Origin: Flavisphingomonas formosensis
GTDB taxonomy: Bacteria > Pseudomonadota > Alphaproteobacteria > Sphingomonadales > Sphingomonadaceae
DNA length: 64,000 bases
Direction of reading: 5' to 3'
Assembly: GCF_009755815.1 (NCBI RefSeq)
Contig: NZ_WRPK01000001.1
Location: forward strand, 62,001-126,000
Shown here: positions 52,859-62,884 of the stretch, in pieces
Numbering within the stretch: the first letter of the stretch is position 1
Layout: each line of letters starts with the position of its first letter
Program-made: the position numbers and the translations under genes
The notes under the pieces: generated by a model
Databases searched by the model: none
What the model saw: only the letters and a program-made list of their open reading frames with translations
What the model was told of the DNA's origin: nothing

Positions 52859-54529
52859 TCACGCCCCTTCGCGCAGCATGGCGCGCTGGATCTTGCCGGT
52901 CAGAGTTTTGGGCAGATCGTCGAGCAGGATCACGCTGCGCGGCACCTTGTAGGCGGCGAGCCGGGCGCGGCAGTGGGCGATGAGATCCGCCTCGTCGCTG
53001 GCCATGCCGGGCTTCAGCGATACGCAGGCGCGCACCGTCTCGCCGCGATAGCTGTCGGGAATGCCGATCACTGCCGCCTCGCGCACCGCCGGATGCGCAT
53101 AGAGCGTGTCCTCCACCTCGCGCGGCCAGACCTTGAAGCCGGAGGCGTTGATCATGTCCTTCTTGCGGTCGACGACGTAGAACCAACCCTGCTCGTCCTG
53201 AAAGCCGATGTCGCCCGAACGCATCCAGCCGTCGTGGAGCGCCTCGGCGGATTCGGCCGGCTTGTTCCAATAGCCGGTCATCACCTGTGGCCCGCGCATG
53301 CACACTTCGCCCTGCTCGCCCGGAGGCAGCGGATCGAGATCGGGGCCTAGGATCGCGGATTCGGTGGAGGAGATTGGCAGGCCCACCGCCAGCGCGCCGG
53401 TCTCCTCGCTGACCGGCACTTCGAGGCCCGGCGGCGAGATATGGGTTGGCGAGCAGGTCTCGGTCATGCCGTAGACCGGCAGGAGGGTGATGCCCAGCAC
53501 CTCGCGAATCTCATCGCGCAGCGCCGGGGCGATCGGTGCGCCGCCGGAAAAGACCGTCTCGAAGCTTGCGAAATCGGCGGCGGATACACCCGGCACCTGC
53601 ATCAGCGCGTTGAAAGCGGTGATCGCGGCGATGGCGAAGGTGGGGCGATAGCTGCGGATGACGTCCAGCACCGCTTCGGGATGGACGCGATAATGCAGCG
53701 CCACCGATGCACCGGCCGACCAGGACATGGTGAGATGCAGGATGAAGCCGGTGATATGGAAGATCGGTGCCATGCCGAGGATGCGGGAGTCGCGCCCGAT
53801 CCGCATCCACAGCGCGGCGGCGCCGGAATTGAAGGCCACGCTCGAATGGCGGATCATCGCGCCCTTGGGCTGGCCGGTGGTGCCCGAGGTGTAGAGGATC
53901 AGCGCCAGATCGGACGGATCGATCGACACGGCCGGTGGGCGGCTGCCGTCGTGCGCGTCGAGCACCGCCTTGAACCCGGCGATGCGGGCCGGGACGGATG
54001 CGGCGGCGGGCGGCAGCAGCCGCGCGTCGTCGGCCGACTGGAAATCATGCGCGTCGACCGACAGCAAGGGCGTTTCCGTGACGCCTGCTTCTGCGAGAGC
54101 CGAGAGAATCTCGGAGAGGTGGTCGTCATGGCCGACGATCGCCGCCGGCTGATAATCGCGGAACAGCTTGGCGAGTTCGGGGGCGCGGTACATCGGATTG
54201 CCCGGCACGGGGATGGCGCCGGCCTTCCATGCCGCCAGGATGCCGATCGCGACATGCGGCACATTCTGCAGGATCAGGCTGATCCGATCGCCCTGCCTCA
54301 CGCCCTTCGCGATCAGCCACAGCGCGATCGCGTCGCTGGCGCGATCGAGATCGGCATAGGAAAGGCTGCCGTCGAAATAGGCGATCGCCTCGGCGTCCGG
54401 CACGGCCGCCGCGGTCTCGCGGAACATGGCGAGCCCGTCCGCATGGCGTGGGACGAAGCGGGCGGGCATGCCGGAGGGATAAAGCTCCAGCCAGGGCTGC
54501 GGCCGATCATCCGTTGCGCAGGCAGTCAT
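52859..54529 (-). CDS. Long-chain acyl-CoA synthetase (AMP-dependent)
   Basis: Activates a carboxylic acid to its CoA thioester via acyl-AMP. 556 residues from ATG 54529 (an in-frame TTG precedes it). The P-loop-like motif LILYTSGTTGQPKGAMIRHSSV is complete, then LLPVYGMTETCSPTHI, the hinge MRSGDIGFQDEQGWFYVVDRKKDMINASGFKVWPREVED (pieces SGDIGFQDE and DRKKDMINASGFKVWP) and catalytic Lys near LTGKIQRAML. Substrate range unknown; context suggests an alcohol/aldehyde-derived acid. Divergent from the alcohol dehydrogenase. Confidence 0.95.
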   Translation of the reverse strand: MTACATDDRPQPWLELYPSGMPARFVPRHADGLAMFRETAAAVPDAEAIAYFDGSLSYADLDRASDAIALWLIAKGVRQGDRISLILQNVPHVAIGILAAWKAGAIPVPGNPMYRAPELAKLFRDYQPAAIVGHDDHLSEILSALAEAGVTETPLLSVDAHDFQSADDARLLPPAAASVPARIAGFKAVLDAHDGSRPPAVSIDPSDLALILYTSGTTGQPKGAMIRHSSVAFNSGAAALWMRIGRDSRILGMAPIFHITGFILHLTMSWSAGASVALHYRVHPEAVLDVIRSYRPTFAIAAITAFNALMQVPGVSAADFASFETVFSGGAPIAPALRDEIREVLGITLLPVYGMTETCSPTHISPPGLEVPVSEETGALAVGLPISSTESAILGPDLDPLPPGEQGEVCMRGPQVMTGYWNKPAESAEALHDGWMRSGDIGFQDEQGWFYVVDRKKDMINASGFKVWPREVEDTLYAHPAVREAAVIGIPDSYRGETVRACVSLKPGMASDEADLIAHCRARLAAYKVPRSVILLDDLPKTLTGKIQRAMLREGA

Positions 54530-54654
54530 CAATCATCCTCATCCGTGTCTCTTTGCCGATCAGGATAGCCGAACCCGATCGCATATGCTGCCGTTTTCGC
54601 ATTCCCTCGGGACATCGATACGGCGATAGGGCCATTGAGAATGATGGGAGGGAG

Positions 54655-55734
54655 ATGGCGTTGCGCGGCATAATATGGGACGGGGAACGGCTGCATGTCA
54701 CCGACGCGCTGGAGGTTCGCGCGCCCGGGCCGGGCGAGGTGCAGGTGCGGGTGCTCGCCTCCGGCGTGTGCCACAGCGACCTCAGCGTCATGGATCATGC
54801 GCTGCGCCCCGCGCCGATCGTGCTCGGCCATGAGGCGGCGGGCGTGGTCGAGACGCTGGGCGAAGGGGTGGCCGGCGTGCGCGTCGGCGATCCGGTGATG
54901 GTGACGACGCAGACGCCCTGCGGACATTGCCACGATTGCCGCAAGGGCCACTATGCCACCTGTCCCGAAGGCTTCGGCGATCCGGAGGCGCAGCCCTTCA
55001 CCTGGCAGGGACGGCCGGTATGGCACTGGGCGAACTGTTCCTCCTTCGCGGGACTCATCACGGTCCGGGCGCAGCAGATCTTCGATACGGCGGGCATAGA
55101 TCCCGTTCATGCCTGCGTGCTCGGCTGCGCGGTCACCACCGGTCACGGCTCGGTCAACCATCTCGCCGAGGTGGTGCCGGGCGACGTCGTCGTCGTGCTC
55201 GGCATGGGCGGCATCGGCGTGAATGCGGTGCAGGCGGCGCGGCTGGCGGGCGCTGCGCGCGTGGTGGCGGTCGACGTCAATCCGGAGAAGGAGGCGAGCG
55301 CGCGTCATTTCGGTGCCGACGCCTTCGTGATTCCCGCTGCCGATGGCGAGGAGGCGATCGCGTGCATCCGCGCCGCGGCCGAAGCGCCGATCGATGCGGT
55401 GATCGAATGCAGCGGCGCGGCGTCGGCGATCGACGTTGCCGGCCGCCTCGCCAAGCCGGGCGGTACGACCGTGCTCATCGGCCTGCCGCGGCCGGGCACG
55501 ACGCTCAACCTCGACGTGAATCGCTTCGCCTGGGGTGGGCGGATCGTGTCGATGTTCAACGGCGGCAACGATCCCGCCCGCGATCTGCCGCGGCTGATCG
55601 ATCTGGCGCGCTCGGGCCGCATCGACCTGCCGGCGCAGGTGACGCAGGTCTGGCCGCTCGGCGAGGTCGAGGACGCGATCGCCGCACTGCGGGCGGGGCG
55701 CGTGACGCGGGCCGTGCTGGATCATCGCCTGTAG
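54655..55734 (+). CDS. Zinc-dependent alcohol dehydrogenase (medium-chain)
   Basis: 359 residues from ATG 54655, with a strong GGGAGGG ribosome-binding site. Catalytic-zinc signature GHEAAGVVETLGEGVAGVRVGDPV; structural zinc cysteines in CGHCHDCRKGHYATCP; catalytic Cys in LASGVCHSDLSVMD. Nucleotide-binding GMGGIGVNAVQAARLAGAARVVAVD. Resembles NAD-dependent AdhC/NDMA-type alcohol dehydrogenases. It may oxidise an alcohol to the aldehyde feeding the divergent acyl-CoA synthetase. Confidence 0.94.
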   Translation: MALRGIIWDGERLHVTDALEVRAPGPGEVQVRVLASGVCHSDLSVMDHALRPAPIVLGHEAAGVVETLGEGVAGVRVGDPVMVTTQTPCGHCHDCRKGHYATCPEGFGDPEAQPFTWQGRPVWHWANCSSFAGLITVRAQQIFDTAGIDPVHACVLGCAVTTGHGSVNHLAEVVPGDVVVVLGMGGIGVNAVQAARLAGAARVVAVDVNPEKEASARHFGADAFVIPAADGEEAIACIRAAAEAPIDAVIECSGAASAIDVAGRLAKPGGTTVLIGLPRPGTTLNLDVNRFAWGGRIVSMFNGGNDPARDLPRLIDLARSGRIDLPAQVTQVWPLGEVEDAIAALRAGRVTRAVLDHRL

Positions 55735-55995
55735 CGGAGCGACGTTCCCCGTCGCGCGATCGTGACCGGGCCGGAGACTGCCGGGCGCCGCAGCATGCCT
55801 CGCCCGCGACTCACCGCATCCGGGATCGGGTGCGATGCCGTCGATGCCGGTCCATTTCGTGCCGGCGCTATTGCCAATCGGGGGAAAAAGCCGCCGAGCG
55901 GTCGTCCCCGTGCGATCGGCAAAAATCAGAGCGGCTTTTCAAAAGCTGCGAGGTTCGATAGGATTTAAAAAACGCATAGCGGGAGAGGATGGACG

Positions 55996-56886
55996 ATGCA
56001 GTCCGCGTTTCAGCAATGTCTGGCCCGTATCGATACGAAGAGTGTGGTGGCGGAGTTCATCAGCCAGGACTTGCCCATGCCGAGCACGGACGTGTTCGAA
56101 GAGCAGCATCATGTCGTCGCCTTGCAGCAGACGCTGCGGCCGGGCCTGTCCGAAGGGCGCTACAGGTTGCCCGAAGGACCGGGGCATTTCACCGATATCG
56201 GCCGTCTGCTGGTGATGCCAGCGGAACTGCCGCTGGAGGTGCGCTCCGCCGGAGGGATCCGCCAGGCGGTGCGCTGCGTGTTTCCGCAAAGCGTGCTGGA
56301 GGAATTCGGCAACAGCTGCGATCTCTACGATCGCCACATCCTCTCCTCCTGCCTCAACCTGCGCCACCGCGGCATCGCCGACATATTGCAGCGGCTGCGG
56401 CAGGAGCTGCAGTCGCCCGGCCTCGCCAGCGTGGCACTGACCGAGGCGCTGGGCACGACGCTGGTGATCGAGCTCGCCCGCCACATCAACGATCATCCGC
56501 GCCAGCCCATGGCCTATCGCGGCGGGCTGACCCGGCAGAAGCTGCGCATGATCACCGATTATGTCGAGGCGCACGAAAGCTGCCCCTCGCTGTCCGATCT
56601 CAGCGACCTGACCGGCATCAGCCTCAGGCATCTTACCCGCGCTTTCAAGCAGACCACCGGCGGCACCGTCTATGCCTATATCGAGCAGGTCCGCTACCAG
56701 AAGGCGCAGGGCCTGCTCGCCGACACCGATCTCCTGATGAAGGATATCGCGCATCGGCTGGGCTTCTCCTGCTCCAGCAGCTTCTCGGTCGCCTTCCGCA
56801 AGATCGCCGGCGAGGCGCCGCAGGACTATCGCAAGCGGATGCGCTCGATGCGCAGCTATGTGATGGCGTCCAAGGTCCGGCACTGA
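55996..56886 (+). CDS. AraC-family transcriptional regulator
   Basis: 296 residues. The N-terminal 180 residues are an unassigned effector or dimerisation part. The C-terminal double HTH is LSDLSDLTGISLRHLTRAFKQTTGGTVYAYIEQVRYQKAQGLLADTDLLMKDIAHRLGFSCSSSFSVAFRKIAG, recognisable by SLRHLTRAFKQ and the second helix KDIAHRLGFSCSSSFSVAFRK. ATG 55996 with GGGAGAGGA. It precedes the TonB receptor by 240 bp and may control it. The 261 bp upstream (55735-55995) show only an AT-richer stretch near 55960 and no clear operator. Confidence 0.93.
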   Translation: MQSAFQQCLARIDTKSVVAEFISQDLPMPSTDVFEEQHHVVALQQTLRPGLSEGRYRLPEGPGHFTDIGRLLVMPAELPLEVRSAGGIRQAVRCVFPQSVLEEFGNSCDLYDRHILSSCLNLRHRGIADILQRLRQELQSPGLASVALTEALGTTLVIELARHINDHPRQPMAYRGGLTRQKLRMITDYVEAHESCPSLSDLSDLTGISLRHLTRAFKQTTGGTVYAYIEQVRYQKAQGLLADTDLLMKDIAHRLGFSCSSSFSVAFRKIAGEAPQDYRKRMRSMRSYVMASKVRH

Positions 56887-56927
56887 GGCGCCGACATCGG
56901 CGGGGCGCCTTGCTCCGCTCTCGTTTC

Positions 56928-56961
56928 GCCCGGGTTCGGCAGGCCGGCCCCGGGCGTTTTC
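56928..56961 (+). terminator. Rho-independent terminator after the AraC gene
   Basis: GCCCGGG (56928-56934) pairs with CCCGGGC (56949-56955), loop of 14 bases, then GTTTTCGTT. It separates the AraC gene from the TonB receptor promoter region. Confidence 0.65.
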
Positions 56962-57126
56962 GTTGCCGGGTTCGCAAAAAGGGGGCGGTGGTTTCGGCTA
57001 CGCTCACCCAGCAACATTTCATTACATATAGTTCACAAAACTCAGTCGAACTGTCTCCGACGGGCAAGACCCGCCCCCTAGCAAGCGCTCACCGATCGCA
57101 TCGGATCTGGGGATTAGGGGTTCACA

Positions 57127-59457
57127 ATGCACATTCTGGCTTCGACGGCTTCGGCCGTCGTGCTCTCGCTCGCGCTTGCCGCTCAGGCCGGGGCGACTTC
57201 GACCGCGATGAACGCAGACGGCGCCGCGGCGATCACCGGTGCCGAATCCGCAGCGGCGGAAGCGGCCGGGCTGGTCGATATCGTGGTGACCGCGACCAAG
57301 CGGGAAACCAATCTGCAGAAGACGCCGATCGCGATTTCGGTGGTCAACGACACGACGCTGGCGGATCGCCACGTCCAGAGCCTGCTCGATTTCGCCGACG
57401 GCGCCGTTCCGGGGTTGCGCGTCGCGACTTTCGAGGCGCGCCAGTCGGCGCTCACCATCGGCATTCGCGGCATCGTGCCGCTCGACGCCAACCAGCCGGC
57501 ACGCGACCAGGGCGTCGGCGTCTATATCGACGGCGTCTATCTGGGCCGCCAGCACGGCCTCAACGCCGCGCTGATGGATATCGAGCGGATCGAGGTGCTG
57601 AAAGGGCCGCAGGGCACATTGTTCGGCCGCAATACGGAGGGCGGCGCGCTGAGCATGATCAGCAAGCTGCCGACCGGCCAATTCGGCCTGCGGATGAATG
57701 CCGGCGTCGGCAATTACGGCGCCTATAGCGGCGCGGTGCATCTCGACCTGCCGGAGTTCGCCAATTTCTCGGTGAAGCTCGACGGCGCGGTCCAGTATCG
57801 CAAGCCGACCGTGAGGAACCCGTTGCCGGGCGCGACCGGCTGGAACTATTATGACCGGCGTGGCGGCCGCGTGTCGGTACGCTGGAAGCCCAGCACCAAC
57901 TTCACCGCCGACTATGCCTATGACAATAGCTACGACGCCAACTCGCCCTTCTACAGCCAGCTGCTGAACTACAATGTGCAGGGCCGGCCGATCGGCAACG
58001 GATCGAACGGCACCATCGCGCCGCTGCCGCCGATCGTCCAGGTGGGCGAGGATCGCATGACGGTGGCCGATATCGGCGTGCCGCAGCAGCCCAGCGTCGA
58101 CAAGAGCTTCGGCCATATGCTGCGCCTCAGCTGGTCGGTCTCCCCCGATCTCGAGCTACGCTCGATCACCGCCTATCGCGAGCTCAGCGTCGAGCAATGG
58201 GATAATGCCGGCGGCGCGCACCGCGTGCCGGCCTTCGCCCCCAACGGCAATTTCAGCCGCTACAGCCTCGCGGGCCTCTGGCAGCACCAGGTGAGCCAGG
58301 AGTTCCAGGCGGTCGGCAGCCTCGGGCGGATCGATTATGTCGGCGGCCTCTATTATTTCCGCGAGCGGGCCGAGGACGATGCCTCGACGCCGAGCACCAA
58401 CCGGTGGAATGCGGACGGCACCGGCTACACGATCAACGATCCGACGCCGACGATCCGCGGACACCGCTCGATCGATCGCGCCAGCGTCGCCTACACCACC
58501 AGCTATGCCGTCTACGGCCAGGCGACATGGACGCCGCCGCTCTGGAACGACATCGTCCATCTGACAGTCGGCGGCCGTTACACGCATGACGCCAAGCGCG
58601 GCCGGCTGTTCATCGTCAACAATGTCGCGACCGATTTCCGCTTTAAGACCAAGAACGATCGCTTCGATCCGATGGTGACGCTGGCGGTGGACGCGGCGCG
58701 CGACGTGAACCTCTATGCCAAGTTCGCGACCGGCTATCGCTCGGGCGGCGCAAGCTCGCGCTCGCTGACCTATCGTTCCTTCGGTCCGGAGGAGGTGAAG
58801 TCCTACGAGATCGGCGCGAAGACCGAGTTGTTCGACCGGCACCTGCGGTTCAACGTCGCCGGCTACATCATGGATCGCACCGGCAGCCAGATCGACTTCA
58901 GCCTGGTGACGCCGCAGGCCAACGGCTCGACACGCAACACGCTGGAGACGATCAATGCGCCCCGCACGACCAGGATTCGCGGCGTGGAAGTGGAGGCGAC
59001 GGCGCGGCTGACCGATGCGCTGACCATCGGCGGCTCCTATGCTTATACCTATACGAAGATCCCGCCGACGGTGAATCCGTTCAACGGCGTGCTGCAGCCC
59101 GTGTACATCGTGTTCACGCCGCGCAACGCGGCAAGCGGATCGGTCGATTATCAGGTGCCGGTGGGCAATCTCACGGCGCGCCTGCATCTCGATGCCAATT
59201 ATGCGCAGGCGACGCAGACCTTCGACCAGTTCGCGATCAAGGCCGACGCGTCCTTCGTGGTCAACGGGCGCCTGTCGCTGGCGGACATTCCACTTGGGGT
59301 AGGCAACACCAGGATGACGGTGTCGGTCTGGTCGCGGAACCTGTTCGACACTGAATATGTCTATCGGCGCGATCCGTCCAATCGGGCCACGCTGGGCGAC
59401 TATGGCAATTTCAACGAGCCGCGCACCTTCGGCATCGAGGCGAGCTTGCGGATCTAG
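57127..59457 (+). CDS. TonB-dependent outer-membrane receptor
   Basis: 776 residues. Signal peptide about 1-24. The TonB box region is DIVVTATKRETNLQKTPIAISV (about 54-75), followed by the plug (LTIGIRGIVPLDANQPARDQGVGVYIDGVYLGR, and IERIEVLKGPQGTLFGRNTEGGAL). The remaining ~530 residues form a 22-strand barrel with SGGASSRSLTYRSFGPEEVKSYEIGAKTELFD near its end. C-terminus EASLRI. A siderophore, sugar or aromatic ligand cannot be read from sequence. No ATPase or permease genes are adjacent. Confidence 0.95.
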   Translation: MHILASTASAVVLSLALAAQAGATSTAMNADGAAAITGAESAAAEAAGLVDIVVTATKRETNLQKTPIAISVVNDTTLADRHVQSLLDFADGAVPGLRVATFEARQSALTIGIRGIVPLDANQPARDQGVGVYIDGVYLGRQHGLNAALMDIERIEVLKGPQGTLFGRNTEGGALSMISKLPTGQFGLRMNAGVGNYGAYSGAVHLDLPEFANFSVKLDGAVQYRKPTVRNPLPGATGWNYYDRRGGRVSVRWKPSTNFTADYAYDNSYDANSPFYSQLLNYNVQGRPIGNGSNGTIAPLPPIVQVGEDRMTVADIGVPQQPSVDKSFGHMLRLSWSVSPDLELRSITAYRELSVEQWDNAGGAHRVPAFAPNGNFSRYSLAGLWQHQVSQEFQAVGSLGRIDYVGGLYYFRERAEDDASTPSTNRWNADGTGYTINDPTPTIRGHRSIDRASVAYTTSYAVYGQATWTPPLWNDIVHLTVGGRYTHDAKRGRLFIVNNVATDFRFKTKNDRFDPMVTLAVDAARDVNLYAKFATGYRSGGASSRSLTYRSFGPEEVKSYEIGAKTELFDRHLRFNVAGYIMDRTGSQIDFSLVTPQANGSTRNTLETINAPRTTRIRGVEVEATARLTDALTIGGSYAYTYTKIPPTVNPFNGVLQPVYIVFTPRNAASGSVDYQVPVGNLTARLHLDANYAQATQTFDQFAIKADASFVVNGRLSLADIPLGVGNTRMTVSVWSRNLFDTEYVYRRDPSNRATLGDYGNFNEPRTFGIEASLRI

Positions 59458-59542
59458 CGACCTATCTCCGAGCTTTGGGCGGTTGTTCCCGAGACTGAAC
59501 CGCCCAAGGCGGCCAGGCCGTATAAACCCCTCGGCCTGGCTT

Positions 59543-59575
59543 GGGGGCGCCGCCCGCGCGGCGCCCCCTTTTTTT
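59543..59575 (+). terminator. Strong Rho-independent terminator after the TonB receptor
   Basis: Perfect 11-bp stem GGGGGCGCCGC/GCGGCGCCCCC (59543-59553 with 59558-59568), tetraloop CCGC, followed by TTTTTTT (59569-59575). Among the best terminators in the window; it lies 86 bp after the receptor stop and before the convergent dehydrogenase. Confidence 0.93.
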
Positions 59576-59581
59576 GGGGCG

Positions 59582-59605
59582 CCATCCCGTGCGCTGGGAT
59601 GACGC
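59582..59605. repeat. Half-copy of the dispersed hairpin repeat
   Basis: CCATCCCGTGCGCTGGGATGACG matches the right arm of the 85-bp repeats (ATCCCAGC/GCTGGGATGACG), with a shortened palindrome. Probably a decayed or truncated copy next to the strong terminator. Confidence 0.55.
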
Positions 59606-59613
59606 GAAAGATT

Positions 59614-60378
59614 TCAGCCGAAATTCGCCATGCCCCCGTCGAGCGGCATGGTCGAGCCGGTCAGATAATGCGAATCCGGACCGACCAGGAACACCACCGC
59701 CCGGCCGATATCGTCCTTGGGATCGCCGATCCGGCCGAGCGCCACCTCCGAGGTGATCTTCTTGGCATCCTCGGGCGCGAACTTGATCCATTCCTCCAGC
59801 GCCGGCGTCAGCGAATAGGGGGCGATGGTGTTGATGCGGATATTGTCCTTGCCCCACTCCGCCGCAGCCGCGCGGGTGAGCGAGCGGATGCACTGCTTGA
59901 CGCCGGCATAGGGGCCATATCCCGCCATGTCCCAGCGCTGCGACGAGGCGGTGGCGAAGTTCACGATCGCGCCGCCGCCGCGCTGCTTCATGTGCGGATG
60001 GCACGCCTTCATGTAGCGGAAGCTGGCGAGCGGGCCCGACTGGTACATCTCGTCGAACATCTGGTCGGTGGTCTCGAGCAGCGGGATGGTGGTGTAGACC
60101 GTCTGCGCATTGTTGATCAGGATATCGACGCCGCCGAACGCCTCGACGGTCTGCGCGACGTTGGACTCGATGTCCTCGGCCTTCATCACGTCGGCATGGA
60201 TCGCCTTGACGCGCGTGCCCTTGGCGGCGAGCTCCGCCGCCACCTTCTCCACCTTGGAGAGGGTGCGTCCCGACAGCATCAGCGTGGCGCCCGCCTCCGC
60301 CAGCGCCTCGGCGATGCCCTTGCCGACGCCCTGCCCGGCGCCCGTGACGATCGCGACCTTGCCGTCCAAAATGCCCAT
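59614..60378 (-). CDS. Short-chain dehydrogenase/reductase
   Basis: 254 residues from ATG 60378 (GAGAGGATAT upstream). NAD(P) motif VAIVTGAGQGVGKGIAEALAEAGA with TGxxxGxG; NNAQTVYTTIPLLE region gives the NNAG-like stretch (diverged to NNAQ); catalytic Ser (NFATASSQR), Tyr and Lys in YGPYAGVKQCIRSL. Upstream in-frame extension is not coding. In this region likely oxidises a hydroxy intermediate of the acyl pathway, but the substrate is unproven. Confidence 0.92.
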   Translation of the reverse strand: MGILDGKVAIVTGAGQGVGKGIAEALAEAGATLMLSGRTLSKVEKVAAELAAKGTRVKAIHADVMKAEDIESNVAQTVEAFGGVDILINNAQTVYTTIPLLETTDQMFDEMYQSGPLASFRYMKACHPHMKQRGGGAIVNFATASSQRWDMAGYGPYAGVKQCIRSLTRAAAAEWGKDNIRINTIAPYSLTPALEEWIKFAPEDAKKITSEVALGRIGDPKDDIGRAVVFLVGPDSHYLTGSTMPLDGGMANFG

Positions 60379-60492
60379 ATATCCTCTCCCTCGCGGTTTG
60401 CCTGCGTTGCTACGATGGCGGGGACGGGCGCGCCATCGCGGGCGCAGGCCATGCGCGGGGATCGGGCCATGAAATCCGAGGACAAAGCAAAG

Positions 60493-60514
60493 CCCCTCCC
60501 TTTCAAGGGAGGGG
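60493..60514. repeat. G/C-block hairpin repeat, arm A
   Basis: CCCCTCCC TTTCAA GGGAGGGG, followed by TTAGGGGGTGGG. The same sequence family recurs inverted at 60622-60642, 108 bp away, within the gap between the dehydrogenase and phosphotransferase genes. Confidence 0.7.
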
Positions 60515-60621
60515 TTAGGGGGTGGGTGGCGTTCGGCGGGGCTCGATGCCCCGTCGGGCGCAATGGCGAAGGTTTCCAATGTGAGGCCCTTGAGCGCGCA
60601 GCCGCACTGCCCCACCCCAAG

Positions 60622-60642
60622 CCCTCCCCTGAAGGGGAGGGG
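60622..60642. repeat. G/C-block hairpin repeat, arm B (inverted copy)
   Basis: CCCTCCCC TGAA GGGGAGGGG, preceded by CCACCCCAAG; reverse complement matches arm A at 60493-60514 including the flanking TTGGGGTGGGG. Ends 2 bp from the phosphotransferase stop, so it may act as its terminator. Confidence 0.7.
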
Positions 60643-60643
60643 C

Positions 60644-61678
60644 TTAGATTGTCATCCGCTCGACCTGCGCCCACGCCATCTCGGCCATGTCTCGCGTCCG
60701 CCGGCCCGCTTCGAGCGCGCGGTCGTTGGACGCATTGCCGTCGAGCGCGCGCTTGAGCACGCCCTGGCGGATGCTGGCGACGCGGAACATATTGTAGGCG
60801 ATGGCGAATTCCCATTCGGCGGGATCGATCGCGTCCTGCCCCCGGCGACGCAGATAGGCGGCGATATGCTGCGCCTCGTCCGGCACGCCGATCGCGGCGA
60901 AATCGGTGCCGGCGAGGCCGCGGAACGCCTCGGGCGACAGCCGCCACGCCATCATATGATAGGCGAAGTCGGCCAGCGGATGACCGAGCGTCGACAATTC
61001 CCAATCCACCAGCGCGACGATGCGCGGCTCCTCGGGATGGAAGATCATATTGTCGATGCGATAGTCGCCATGGACGATAGCGGTCTCGTCGCCGGCGGGC
61101 AGATGTTCGGGCAGCCAGGCGATCAGCCGCTCCATCGCATCGATCGTCTCGGTCTCGGTGGCGCGATACTGCTTGGTCCAGCGGCCAATCTGGCGGGCAT
61201 AATAATTGCCGGGCCTGCCATAATCGCCGAGGCCGACCGCCTCATGATCCACGCTGTGCAGCGCGGCGATCACCCGGGCGATGTCGGCATAGGCGGCGGC
61301 GCGCTCGTCCTTCGTGAGCTCCGGCAGGCGCGGGTCCCAGAAGGTGCGGCCGGCGACATGATCCATCACGAAGAACATCGCGCCGATCACGCTGTCGTCG
61401 GTACACAGCGCATGGGTACGCGCGACCGGCACGTCGGTATCGCGCAGCGCCGACATCACCCGATATTCGCGATCGACCGCATGGGCGGAAGGCAGGAGAA
61501 CGCCGCCCGGTTTCTTGCGCACCACATAGCGCGGCTTGCCGTCGATGCTGACCGCGAAGGTGGGGTTGGACTGGCCGCCGGCGAATTTCTCGATCGAGAG
61601 CGTGCCGGTGTAATCCGCGACATTCGCCCGGATCCAGGCGGCGAGCCGGTCGATGTCGATCGCGTGCGGATCAGCCAT
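60644..61678 (-). CDS. ACAD10/11-type phosphotransferase (APH fold)
   Basis: 344 residues. Aminoglycoside-phosphotransferase fold: [40 protein letters not shown], catalytic [11 protein letters not shown] (HGDxxxxN) and [16 protein letters not shown]. In animals the fused ACAD10/11 phosphorylates 4-hydroxyacyl-CoA for beta-oxidation; here a stand-alone kinase is adjacent to an acyl-CoA dehydrogenase gene, consistent with the same chemistry. ATG 61678 overlaps that gene by 8 bp. Confidence 0.9.
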   Translation of the reverse strand: MADPHAIDIDRLAAWIRANVADYTGTLSIEKFAGGQSNPTFAVSIDGKPRYVVRKKPGGVLLPSAHAVDREYRVMSALRDTDVPVARTHALCTDDSVIGAMFFVMDHVAGRTFWDPRLPELTKDERAAAYADIARVIAALHSVDHEAVGLGDYGRPGNYYARQIGRWTKQYRATETETIDAMERLIAWLPEHLPAGDETAIVHGDYRIDNMIFHPEEPRIVALVDWELSTLGHPLADFAYHMMAWRLSPEAFRGLAGTDFAAIGVPDEAQHIAAYLRRRGQDAIDPAEWEFAIAYNMFRVASIRQGVLKRALDGNASNDRALEAGRRTRDMAEMAWAQVERMTI

Positions 61679-62870
61679 ATTTCTTGAGCTCGAGCTTGCC
61701 GACCTGCGCGCGGTGCACCTCGTCCGGCCCGTCGGCGAAGCGCAGCTTGCGGGCATGGGCATAGGATTGGGCGAGGATGAAATCCTGGCTGAGCCCGCCC
61801 GCACCATGCGCCTGGATCGCCCAGTCGATCACCTTGCCGGCCATCTCGGGCGCGATGAACTTGATCATCGCGATGTCCGCCTTGGCGACCTTGTTGCCCA
61901 CCGTGTCCATCCGCCAGGCGGCGTGGAGGGTGAGCAGCCGCGCCTGATCGATCATCGCCCGCGCCTCGGCGAGGCGATCGAGCTGCACCCCCTGCTCGGC
62001 AAGCAGCTTGCCGAACGCGGTGCGCGACTTCAGCCGCTTGCACCACAGCTCCATCGCGCGCTCGGCGAGGCCGATCAGGCGCATGCAGTGATGGATGCGG
62101 CCCGGCCCCAGCCGCGCCTGCGCGATCTCGAAGCCGCGGCCTTCGCCGAGCAGCATGTTCGACGCCGGCACGCGGACATTCTCGAACAGGATTTCCATAT
62201 GGCCGTGCGGCGCATCGTCATAGCCGAGCACGCTCATCGGCCGCAGGATCGAGATGCCGGGCGTGTCGCGCGGCACCAGGATCATCGACTGCTGCTTGTG
62301 GCGGGGCGCCTCGAAATCGGTCTTGCCCATGAAGATGAAGATCTTGCAGCGCTCCTCGCCCGCGCCCGAGATCCACCATTTGCGCCCGTTGATCACATAA
62401 TCGTCCCCATCGCGCACGATCGAGGATTCGATGTTGGTCGCGTCGGACGAAGCGACCGCCGGCTCGGTCATCGCGAAGGCGGAGCGGATCTCCCCGGCGA
62501 GCAGCGGCTTCAGCCACCTCTCCTTATGCTCCTCGGTGCCGAACCGCTCGAGCGTCTCCATATTGCCGGTGTCGGGCGCGGAGCAGTTGAACACCTGGCT
62601 CGACCAGTGAACGCGGCCCATCTCCTCGCAGAGCGGGGCATAGTCGACATTGGTGAGCCCCGCGCCATGCCGCGATTCGGGTAGGAACAGGTTCCACAGC
62701 CCCGCCGCCTTGGCCTTCTCCATCAATTCGCCGAGGATCGCCGGCATCTCCCAGCGATCGGCGGCGACCTGATCGTAATAAAGCTGCTCGTTGGGATAGA
62801 CATGCTCGGCCATGAAGGCGCGCAGGCGGTCGAGCAGGTCCTGCGCCTTGGGGGAGTGCTGGAAATCCAT
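61671..62870 (-). CDS. Acyl-CoA dehydrogenase (ACAD11-like)
   Basis: 399 residues from ATG 62870. FAD-dependent alpha,beta-dehydrogenation of acyl-Co[22 protein letters not shown] and [11 protein letters not shown] line the FAD site; [25 protein letters not shown] and [33 protein letters not shown] close the C-terminal helical bundle. Sequence is nearer ACAD10/11 and sphingomonad homologues than to short-chain types. It overlaps the phosphotransferase gene, making one unit with the downstream FadB-like gene upstream of it. Confidence 0.94.
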   Translation of the reverse strand: MDFQHSPKAQDLLDRLRAFMAEHVYPNEQLYYDQVAADRWEMPAILGELMEKAKAAGLWNLFLPESRHGAGLTNVDYAPLCEEMGRVHWSSQVFNCSAPDTGNMETLERFGTEEHKERWLKPLLAGEIRSAFAMTEPAVASSDATNIESSIVRDGDDYVINGRKWWISGAGEERCKIFIFMGKTDFEAPRHKQQSMILVPRDTPGISILRPMSVLGYDDAPHGHMEILFENVRVPASNMLLGEGRGFEIAQARLGPGRIHHCMRLIGLAERAMELWCKRLKSRTAFGKLLAEQGVQLDRLAEARAMIDQARLLTLHAAWRMDTVGNKVAKADIAMIKFIAPEMAGKVIDWAIQAHGAGGLSQDFILAQSYAHARKLRFADGPDEVHRAQVGKLELKKYG

Positions 62871-62884
62871 CGGACTGCGCTCCC

